Under the pieces are notes generated by a model. That model had not been told where the DNA came from. It did no database searches and saw nothing but the letters and a program-made list of their open reading frames with translations. From Megalonaias nervosa (lineage: Eukaryota > Mollusca > Bivalvia > Unionida > Unionidae), in the NCBI GenBank assembly GCA_016617855.1, contig JAECUM010096224.1:62001-126000 (forward strand): 64,000 nt of DNA, written 5' to 3'. Positions 14,501-26,500 of this stretch are shown here, piece after piece. Every line of letters starts with the position of its first letter. Position 1 is the stretch's first letter. The position numbers and the translations under genes were made by a program.

Positions 14501-17500
14501 CACAATTTTAAATGACATCATCAAACATATGACACCTGACCGAGCATTTGAAGATTTCTACCCACAGCTGCAGTCTATTGTGTCCAAAATCCTTTCTCAT
14601 GTTCATGACTTCTCCATGCTTTTCTCTCTGGTTGGTACCATATTTTAAAGCAATAGAGTTGTTGTGCATCTGTGATTAATGTATGTTCAAATAGCATTTG
14701 TACTAGTAAAGACCTGCAGTTAAAAAAAAAACTGTGATGTAATTGTTCAAGTCCATGTGTAGTATCTGTCCTGTTGTTTTTCAGACAAAGGTTCTCATGA
14801 AGTGTAGATTAATGACAATGTTCTCATGAAATGTAGATTAATGACAATGTTCTCATGAAGTGTAGATTAATGACAATGTTGTCATGAAGTGTAGATTAAT
14901 GACAATGTTGTCATGAAATGTAGATTAATGACAATGTTCTCATGAAGTGTAGATTAATGACAATGTTCTCATGAAGTGTAGATTAATGACAATGTTCTCA
15001 TGAAGTGTAGATTAATGACAATGTTCTCATGAAATGTAGATTAATGACAATGTTCTCATGAAGTGTAGATTAATGACAATGTTGTCATGAAGTGTAGATT
15101 AATGACAATGTTGTCATGAAATGTAGATTAATGACAATGTTCTCATGAAGTGTAGATTAATGACAATGTTCTCATGAAGTGTAGATTAATGACAATGTTC
15201 TCATGAAGTGTAGATTAATGACAATGTTCTCATGAAGTGTAGATTAATGACAATGTTCTCATGAAGTGTAGATTAATGACAATGTTCTCATGAAATGTAG
15301 ATTAATGACAATGTTGTCATGAAGTGTAGATTAATGACAATGTTGTCATGAAGTGTAGATTAATGACAATGTTCTCATGAAATGTAGATTAATGACAATG
15401 TTCTCATGAAGTGTAGATTAATGACAATGTTCTCATGAAGTGTAGATTAATGACAATGTTGTCATGAAGTGTAGATTAATGACAATGTTCTCATGAAGTG
15501 TAGATTAATGACAATGTTCTCATGAAGTGTAGATTAATGACAATGTTGTCATGAAGTGTAGATTAATGACAATGTTCTCATGAAATGTAGATTAATGACA
15601 ATGTTGTCATGAAGTGTAGATTAATGACAATGTTCTCATGAAATGTAGATTAATGACAATGTTCTCATGAAATGTAGGTTAATGAAACTGTAGGGTTAAA
15701 GAAAGCATAATGAAAATTTAATTTACAGCTAAACAAATAAAGTTACACGCAAACTTATTTTGCAGATAAACAAATAATGTTAGAAACAGAACTGTTTGTT
15801 CCAAGATAGCTAAAATCAAATGGGCTCATTGCTTGGGAATACCTTATGAAATTTTGTATATTGCACATTTTATTTGTCGGAATACATAAGAAAATGAATT
15901 TGCTTCTGTTCCAGCAGAGCCAATAGACAGTTTTTCATCACTCAGTCAGTTCATTTTGAAAACAACTTTTTTCCTTGAGAGGAAAATAATCTGAAAATTT
16001 CATATATTTTGTGCATGTTTAAACAGAAATTTCTTTTCATTTTAATTATAATAATAATAACAACAACAACAACAATAAATGTAAGTCAACAGTTTTGTAA
16101 ATAATAATAATTCTTATCATAACAATAATTATTAATATTGCTGAAATCATTATCATCATCATCATCATCATCACTGTCATCAATGCGATCATCCTTATGT
16201 TTTTCATCGCTCAGTTTACATAGTAAATTTGAAAATATATGTCAGTAAAAGTCTCAAATGTAATTTATTAATAATCATGATGATTATTATTAAAATCATA
16301 ACAAAAAAAGGAAAATAACGATTCCAAATTGTGTATTTATTAAATGTTGTGGCTGTGCTTCTTTTACATTTCAGCAATTTCTGTATTTTTTAATTTAAAT
16401 TGTAGATCAAAATTTGTTCATTTTTTGTGTGTTGAAATTAAATTTTGGTCCCTTTTTTTATAGCTATTTTGAGCACTGGAGTATCAGTAATGACTATATA
16501 TGGATGTTTAGATGGATGTATGTATGGATGAAGCTATGTATGTAGTATGTATGCATGTAGCTGGGCTTTTGATAACTGGATCCCCAAAAGGGCATTTTCG
16601 ATGGTGATGGGTAATTGAGTATTAAAAGATTTAACTTGTTATGCTGCTATTTATTGATCTCATAGAGATATTTGTTCTAGAAAAAAAAGAAAAAAAGAAA
16701 GTTTTGAAGAAGATGTATTCATCTGAATTGTCATGTAATATGTACTATTTTTAATCAACTTATTTTATTGGCTTATGATTTTATTTCTTAACTAGTTAAA
16801 TGTCCGTTTTAATTCAGTACCATATATATACTTGCATATACATCAAAGACTACCTGCAAACAATATAGATCCAGATCTGCCATAGCATAATGCACCTCCA
16901 GATAAGGGTCTGTTTTGTTTGTCCTACTGATTACTCCTAACAGCTGCACAGACCCATATCTGCCTGCACATTATATGATGGCAGAGCTGGGTCTGTGCAG
17001 TTGCAGTTTGACTCGTCTTATAAGCATTAACTTAGCAAATACATATAGTGATTTAAACTGTGATAGAAAATTGTGTAAGTTGCTCAGTCCAACACTTATT
17101 TGTAAGACCATAGTGCAGAAATATTTCTTTTCCGATGTGCTAATTATACTGAAAGAAATTCTAATTTAAAAGACTGTCCTTGAGGTAACTGCATGATATA
17201 GTAAACCAATGATTCATTACTTATTAATAAAAACAATTTGCAAAAATTAATATAAAAATGACATCAAGTTGCAAATACAGTGGTCCCCCTCTTATACGAC
17301 CACCCCTTCTGCACCTGGAAAGTGGCCTTATAAGACGGGTGGCCTTTCCGGAGGGGGACTAAATTTTTTGTGAGAAGTATATGTAATGCACATAGTAAGA
17401 AAGCTACATTCTTCAAAACATTTAATATCTTCATTTAATATCCTTGTTTAAAAGTAACATTAATTATTAAAAGGTTCTTCTTGTTATAATAATAGGCTTA

Positions 17501-20500
17501 TTTCAACTGAATATGCATTAATAGTTCTTATTCTTGGCGTAAGCGTGATATGCGAGGGGGTGTTGTTGTCATGCACATTGCAAAACCATTCAAAAATGTC
17601 ATTTAAATCTTTGTACATACATAATTCTCTTCCCATTTGCTCCATTTTCCCACTGCTGCTGAATAACCTCCTTATTGGTTACAGTGTTGTTTATTTGAGT
17701 CTTTTCAACATAAAATTGTTTTATTCGAGTCTTTTCTACCTAAAATTGTTCGGCAAGTCCCCCCCTCCCCACCCGATGTCGTCCAGTAGAATAACCCACT
17801 TTTTTCTAAAATAATCATCTCCGTTTACGTGATGACATGTTAATGTTTGGTAATGATTTATTCGAATGTTGCTAACTGTATGCGATTTAGTTATGCAGAC
17901 GAAACTTTTGTAGAGCGGACGAAATGCCTTCGTAAAGGAAGCGATAAATGTGTTGTCACGTGATTTTTCGGTCTTTGTCTGGTACCCTGTTTTGTTCAAG
18001 GTTAATTTCTGTTTGTGTGTGTGTCTGCACAAAATCTATTTTTAGCCTATGCTGACCCTGTTATGATCTTGACAATTACATCCGGTTGTAATCATCAATG
18101 TTGCCAACTACAAGACTGATAAAACAATTTTCCTGCATTTAAATAAAATGCCATGTGGTTTTAAAAGTAGCAATCTTGTCATGTGATTCATTAGTCGCAG
18201 TCTGGTACGCAATTGTGTTTACATTTGTTTTACACTAAGCTTCGATATGTATGCAGATTTGACCTGAACAATAGCACCTCGTGGCCGTTAGGATTTGTAA
18301 TCTTGACAGTTATTGTCAGTAATAATAGCCACTAATTATGAAAGTGAACAAGCTCAACATCTTACTAAGGGAAGCCATAAAGGCTATCAAACCATTTTCC
18401 CGCTGACTTGTGTATTGTACATCAATACCACCACTTCTCAGCTGTTACTACTGTTCAGTAATTGTAATCTTAACAATTATGATAGTGACTAAACCGGACA
18501 TCTCATGATAACACAGCAGTAAGGCTAATCAGATTACATGTACTTACCTTTTTGTATGGATTAAAATTTGGGTCTTTCTCGGCTTTATGGAATAAATGTG
18601 GCTTCTCGTGAAGTGTAAATGATTTAATATTAACCTTAGTGGTACATGCACTTTAGTCAACACTTCTTTAAGTAACGAAAACCTGACGTCGGGAAACAAA
18701 AATCGGATTACTTAACATACATTGTGAATAACATACTGGTTCTGGATACATATTACAAAATAAAATGTGGCCGCTTGTGAGGGGTAAATTTTATATTTTT
18801 GCACTAATATGCTGGCCACTGGTCACGTTAGTGGGGTGGCCTTTCATGAGGGTACATTTGAACACAAACTCATCGGTGCCAACGGATTCTGGCTGTAAGG
18901 AGAGGGTGGCCGCTGGTCAGGGGGGGCCGTTCAAGAGGGGGACCACTGTATTTCTTTTATGGAGCATAAAATTTTTCTTGTTTATCTTTCCATCCAAATA
19001 AAACTTTTCTTGAATAGGCATTAACACAACAGTTTCTGTTAATGTTCATCAGCTTTCATCATGGGTTACAAATTTTCTTCTTTAATGTATGTTTTTGGCA
19101 TAAAATACAGAACATGGCACATAGTTTGCAGTCATAGTTGGGCTAGGAAAACTGTTCCAGTCATTGTTTTGAGGAAATTCAACCTTTCTTGCTAGGGTGA
19201 GCATTTTTATCAGCGATGATTGGTCTACATTTTCTTTTTGACATTATGCAGATTGCACTTTTATCACTGATAAGATTATCTAAAATGTGAATGATGTGTA
19301 AGAGATAGGGTTGCATATAAAGTAATTGTATCTTATCACTACCTTAGTGATATAACTGAATGGTGTGTGAAAAAGAATAGCCCCTATGTGTACCTTTTAT
19401 GTCGCATATCACAAATCAGTCAGGACAAATTCAGGGGTGAAGGTAACACTGCAGGGCTAAGCAGGGAGTCTTTATTGATTATTTGTTGTATTCATATAAC
19501 AGACATTTCAGATGGTCATGACCAGCAAAAATAGGCATTTCAAAAGCCCTGGTATGTATGTATGTATGTATGTATGCATGTATGTATGTATGTATATGGA
19601 TGCATGTATGTATGTATGATGGTATGTTATAGTTTGTTAAAAGCCCTGGTATGCTTGTATGTATATATGTGGATGCATGTATGTATGATGGTATATTGTA
19701 GTTTGTTAAAAGCCCTGGTATGCAAATGGATAGATGCATACATATATGCATGTTGGTATATTGTAGTTGAAACATGTTATTGCCGCAGAAACACTTTCGA
19801 GGTTAGCACAAGTTCCCACAATATTAGCTTGGCAGTTGGGTTACTTATATTTCTGAAGAACTGTATTCAAACTTCTGATTTTACTCAGAATGATACTAAA
19901 ATGCTTGGTTAGAATAAAGCAACAGGAAATGAAGAACGGAAGTGATAAATGTAAAATTTGAATTCATTTTTTTTTTAAGACTAAATAATAAAAAAATGAG
20001 AAATGCAAACATGAATGGAATGCAGACAGAATACAAACAAAATGAATTTTCAATGTATTTCCAATGAAAATTAAATACAGATGAAATGTAGATGTGGTAA
20101 AATTACTCAGGGCCTGTGTGATAGAGAAAAGCTGTTTAAGTTTTAAAACATTGGGCCCTGAATTTTTAACTTTCAAGACTGTGGCTGGGAATTTACTGAA
20201 AACTTTTAGATGAATATCTTCCTAGTTGTCAAGGAAAACGTAGCAAACTTTTCAGCTTTGGCTTCTTCGCTTCTACAACAGACTTAATGCAAAACTGAAA
20301 GTGTTTACTTAAGTGAAACTGAATGAAAAACCTGACTCTATTAGTTGAAACGCATGAATTTCAATCTAGAATATGATAATCAATGATAAATGTTAGTGTA
20401 TGGCATAGGAACTTAATAGGAACATTAGACAAATGGCATGCAATGGTTTAATTGTAGTGTACACCATATATACTTCCTTAAAAGTTAAGTCCAACCACAA

Positions 20501-23500
20501 AACAACATAGGTACTGATCTGCTGTCACATAAAGCACCAAGAAATTAGTGTCTATATTATTTGTTCTACTGATCTCTCCAAACAAACTGCATAGACCCAG
20601 ATCTGCTGGTACATTATGTGATAGCAGATGTAGGTCTGCATGGTTTGCATTTGGACTGTACTTATAAGTGATTATAGATGGTAGTTATTTTTAAAAATTT
20701 TAAAGGGTTGTATATCATATAGCAGCTTGTAATAGTTTAAATTCTTCTTCAGGACAAGTTCCTGCCCTTCATTGACATGTTTCAGAAGGAGACTGCCAAA
20801 GTGGAAGTTTGTAAAAATATTGTTGAGGCTTTCAGCAAGTAAGTTATTCCAAATTGTAAATCATCAAAAACAATTTCACAGTATGGATAGAAGCCTAGTG
20901 CCAGTAATGACCAGTCTTCTTTATGACCATTAGTATTTGTGATGGATCTATTGTTGAAAGGGATTGGGCTTTACTAGTTTTAATTGGTTTATGGAGCTAG
21001 CTTGAGTTGGTCCAATAGCATAGTGAAAGGAAGCTCAGTATGTTATCACAGAGGCAATTTTTTAGTGATATTGGGTGTCAACTTGTAAGGTATTTATCTA
21101 TAAATTTTTTTCGTAATATTTTTTGTCCAGGTGTGTCTGAAATATTTTTAATATTGGCAAAAAGAATTGCCCTATCATTGCTGAAATGAAAATCGACAAA
21201 TTCTTGATAAATCTTTATTGATGCTTATTATTTGTTCTATAGGTGAATTTAAACATTGATCCATGTCAATGACCATTGATGTAGATGTTGGAGAAAAAAT
21301 TTGACTTGTACTAAGCTATGGAAGTATATCTATATAATTCTATAATGCAGTGACATATATGTATGTGAATTTGTAGTACATGTATCTTATCTATAGGCCA
21401 TTAAAGACAGTGCAATCACTAAATTTGTGTATTGTGAATTACAGGAAACAATTCCAGAAAGTCATTGCAGCTGCTGCAGAAACAATTTAATGTGCAATTT
21501 TGGGAAATTTTTTGGGCACTTTATATGTTTGAAGCCATGCATTATTATTACTCAGTGGAACTCAATCCAGACATCACTTCTCCAGACATCTATGTGTGTT
21601 CAATCAACCATTTGTTTCCTTATTTGTGAAATTTTGGTCATGAACAAATTCTTTTGAATGGGAACAACAGCGTAGAATGCCATAGCAGACACTTGCTATC
21701 TAGTGACAGGCAAGAGTGGTAGTTGAGTTCCATTATGTGACCTTGTTCTCTTTCAGGTACCAGGTAGAAGTGACTACTGACCCTGTCATTATCAATGCTA
21801 TGATGTTCATCTGTAAAACCATGCATGATTCTGTCAAGTAAGTCTGTGGTATGCACTAAACAGTCTGGCACTAATATGCTGACTGGAGCTTCTTTTTTAA
21901 CTAAGTTTTTTTGATCCAGCTATTACTACATAAATGATTCATGTGTAGCTGTCAATAGGATTATTCTAAGGTGTAATAGAATTTCAGATATATAGGAAAA
22001 TACTTGTACATGGAGTTTGTTATGTGTTGATTTTTGATCAATGCATGGTATGTTGGCATTAATTCTTGATCAGGTTCAGGTGGAAGTTCTTTGTAGCAAT
22101 CATTTTGGTGTTTGTACAGCAGCTGTCCACACCCTGGATTAACCTCAGTATTCATGTTTTTTAATTTTCTGGTTTTTTTAATGTGATTTTATCCCACTGT
22201 TTTCATATTTGGAATATGGAAATGGATATGTCCATGTGTCTTGGTGGGTACTCATTCACTTCTTGAAGTGCAGTGAGATGAATAATGGGGTCTGGCATCT
22301 CTTTCTTTTAGTAAAGGCTGGGAAAGAGGATGTAACCCCACATGCCAAATAGCTGGAGTTGGTAATAAGCTAAGAATAGTACTCGGAGATAACAAAAGAT
22401 CACATAAAGGTCATGAAAATTCCAATTCATGAGATTAGAGTGATCACTGCAAGGTTTGCATTTTATAAAATATTTTGATCTGAAACATAATATAAGCCAC
22501 TGGCTGGGTGTGTAGAGTCAAACCCTCTCAAATTTTTATCTCTGAGGTGTAGCTTTGTAAAGACAAGAATTGAATATAATATGTCAAGTGGCTGTGGCTG
22601 AGATGACCCTTAGACTTAATTGATGTCAGCAGAGTCTTCTTATGGTGTGGGTTAATGCTTTTACTGGATTTCCATGGGTTTTTTCCAAGTAGGAAAAATC
22701 ATTATTTGTTCTTATCTATTGTTGTTGCAGGTTACTTGACCATCAGTTATGCTGTTCTCATGGTTAGGAGAGTGGTTCCATATCAGGAATCAAGCCTTTC
22801 TTTTCAGCAAGGGTTCCTGTGGTTGAGGTTTGGATGCTCCATGAACATTTGCTTGTTACCATTCAGGAAGCCATTTTTTATTAATCAGTTCTCTGATTAG
22901 CTTGGGATTATATGCTGATATGATTAAGAACTCAGAAAATTTTGATAATGAGCAAGATTCACTCATTTAATCAAATGATGAGTCAAGTGATCTTGCATCC
23001 GAGTTACTGAGCTTGTTATCACTTTGGAGGCCATAGTTCGGATCTGATTTTAATCAATCTTGGATTATATGCTTCTATCATCAAGATATCAGACATTTTC
23101 AGTAATGAGCATGGTCAACACATAGAAATGAGGTGATCTTGCATATGATTGGCTGAGCTTGTTACCACTCTGGAATTAGTTCTTCAGATCCAGTTTTGAT
23201 CAGACTTCAAATATAGGCATGTATGTGTTGGCCTTCTTGAAAATCTTGTTTTTGCACCTGAATGAATGACCATATCAATATGAGGTTTTCCTTGAGAGTC
23301 TTTTTATGATGAATAGTTAGGCATAATGAAAATGGTACAGACCAGATATCCAATATGGCCACCTGGGTAGCAATCCTGTTTTTGCTACTCCTCCTAAATA
23401 GCAAGTTATATCAACATGGGGTTATCACCAGAATTGTGATATCTGGTTGGTCCAGAATGAAAATAGTGATGATTTGACCTCAAACATGGCTCCCATCATA

Positions 23501-26500
23501 AACATATTGAAAATCTTGACACTGATTCTCCTGAATGGATGGTAAAATCAGTATGGGGATCTCACCAAAAGGCTTCTAATGGTGTCTAGTTTGTTTTGAA
23601 TGAAAATGATGCTGTGGCTAATTTGAAAATCTTATTGCTCTAAGCACTCAGCAGTTCAAGAGAAGAAATGGTCTTGTCTTGAATTCCGGGAAATTCTTTT
23701 CAGATGGTAGAGTGGCAGTCCCATTAAGTGTCTTTTGTTTTCAAATGGAGTAGGCATTTTCCTTTCTAAAAAACACTTCAAGTAGATATGACAATTAAAT
23801 TTACAGATTGAAAGGTAATTTTATTGAGACTAAGAAATGTATACATCATGTGACTACTTTGTTTTTTGGTCAATAAATCCATATAATATTTTTCTATATT
23901 TCATGTGTATATGTAATGGCATGTCAAATGATGCTACAACATCATGCAAGGCAATGGTGTAATTTTAGAAGCTTTTGATTACCAAGGCTTACAAAAAGTG
24001 TCAGATTTTCAAGGGTCTAGAATTAAATTTTATGTTTATTTACTCTTTTTGTATATTTATTCTATTTTAATGCCAAATCTAAAGGACCTTATGAATTCTT
24101 GATGTAGAATTATGAGGAAAGCAGCTAGTTCTTAGGGTATTAATATACTATGAGCATATACAGTGATAGTTTCTTTTTAACAATGTGTTTTTATTTAAAT
24201 TTAAATTTCATTTAATCTAGTGCCCTTACTCTTGATGATGAAAGGAGAAAGATTAGTAACTTGATATCTGGCTTCATTCAGAAGATTTCCTTTGGAAGAG
24301 ACTTTGAACAGCAACTTAGTTTCTATGTAGAAGCAAGGGCGGCTTTCAGCAACTTAGATACTTTCTTGATACAGCTTATTCAGGTAAGTATTATTCTATG
24401 GCACAGTACTGTGAATTGGAAACTGGCACAGTTCTTTGGATGAGAAACTGAGGCACAATACTGTACATTGGAAACTGACACAGTACTGTGGATGAGAAAC
24501 TGTGGCATAGTACTGTGAATGAGAAACTGTGGCACAGTTCTTTGGATGAAAAACTGACACAATACTGCAGATCGTCAACTGGCACAGTACTGTGAATGAG
24601 AAACTGCCACAGAGCTGTAAATTGGAAACTGGCACAGTACTGTGAACAAGAAACTGCCACAATACTGTGAATCGGAAACTGGCACAGTATTGTGAATCAG
24701 AAACTGTGACACAATACTGTGAATGAGAAACTTTTCAAGAGCATGAAATATTGTGTAATTTTTAGCTGGACTGCTACATTTGCAGAAATTATATTGATAT
24801 AAATTGTTATGCAATACTATGTACAATAGTCCCCCTCCTGAACGGCCCCTCTGACTAGCGGCCACCCATTTCTTACAGCCAGAATCCCTTGGCACTGATG
24901 AGTTTCTGTTCAAAAGTACCCCTCAAGAATGGCCACCCCTCTAATGCAACCAGCAGCCAGCATATTAGTACAAAAATGTAAAATGTTCCCCCCACAAGTG
25001 GTCACTTTTTATTTCAAATGTGTCTAGAACCAATAATTAATTCATATTGTGAAGTAAGTAATCAGATTATCTCTACCGTCGAGACATGTCTCCCAATGTC
25101 AGGTTTTCATTACTGAAAGAAGTGTTGACTGAAGTACATGTAACACTAAGATTAATATTATATCATTATCTATAAAAGCAGATGTTTACAGGAAATAGGC
25201 TCAGCAAAGTTATGATAGAGTTTTGGGCTTCACACATCTGTCAAGTTCTTCTCTTTGATGATTACAACCAGACGTAATTGTCAATATCATAACATGGTCA
25301 ATATAGGCTAAAAATAGACTTTGTGCATTAACACACACAGAGAAATTAACTTTGAACAAAACAGGGTACCAGACAAAGACAGAAAAATCATGTGACAACA
25401 CATTTATTGCTTCCTTTATGAAGAAGACATTTTGTCCACTCAACAAAAATTTTGTCTGCATAATTAAATCGCATCCAGTTAGCAACATTCGAATAAATCG
25501 TTACCAAACATTAACATGTCATCACGTAAACGGAGACACATTATTTTAGAAGAAAGTTGGTTATTCTACTCGATGACATCAGGTGGGATAGGGAAGGGGG
25601 GGACTTGCTGAACAATTTTATGTAGAAAAGACTCAAATAAAACAATTTTATGTTGAAAAGACTCAAATAAACAACATCGTAACCGATAAGGAGATTATTC
25701 AGCAGCAGTGGGAAAAGGGAGCAAATGGAAAGAGAATTATATATGTACCAAGATTTAGATGACATTTTTGAATGGTTTCGCAATGTGCATGACAACAATA
25801 ATGGCTTGCATATCATGCTTACATCAACAATAAGAACTATTAATGTATATTCAGTTGAAATAAGTCTATTATTATGACAAGAAGAACCTTTTAATAATTA
25901 ATGTTACTTTTAAACGAAGATTTAAATGAAGATATTAAATGCTTTTAAGTATATAGCTTTCTTACTTCTTACATTACATGTACTGTGCTTCTCACAAAAA
26001 ATTTAGTCCCCCTCTGGAAAGGTCACCCGTCTTATAAGGCCACTTTCTTGGTGCAGAAGGGGTGGCTGTATAAGAGTTGGACCACTTTAATGAGTTGGGT
26101 TATTTTCTTGACATAAAATATAGTAATTTCTTTTCTAAAAATTGAAGGCTTTACAGTTTGGTAAGTTATAACAATTATGACTGTATAATATCCATGTTTT
26201 ATTTGTAAGGCATCACATAGGTTACAGATACTTTCATTTAACTGTATTTTATTGCGCCTTCCACTTTCAGTGATTAGATTATGGATAGGACATCCAAGAT
26301 AAGCAATCACTTGTCTGAACTTCAATGGGAGGCTAATATTATGGTAATAATCAACATTTAGCTGAGATTTCAAATATCTGTAATGAGCGCTCTCTTACAA
26401 TTCAACACATCTGAAACCGATTCTTGTAACAAATTATGATGTAAACATTGCTTGAAGGACAAAGTGAAAAGGTTTTCATTGCCTTCATCTTTTGAGATCC

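Noticed and set aside
14791..15689. CRISPR-like direct repeat array
   Set aside because: Units abut with no spacers, and the context is a eukaryotic intron; it is a minisatellite.
19479..19912. Open frames on both strands rich in Tyr, Met, His and Ile
   Set aside because: They are products of the TGTA tetranucleotide repeat.
24391..24913. Three overlapping - strand open frames rich in Ser, Cys, Phe and Gln
   Set aside because: They are the same ~25-27 bp tandem repeat read in three frames, with no codon constraint.
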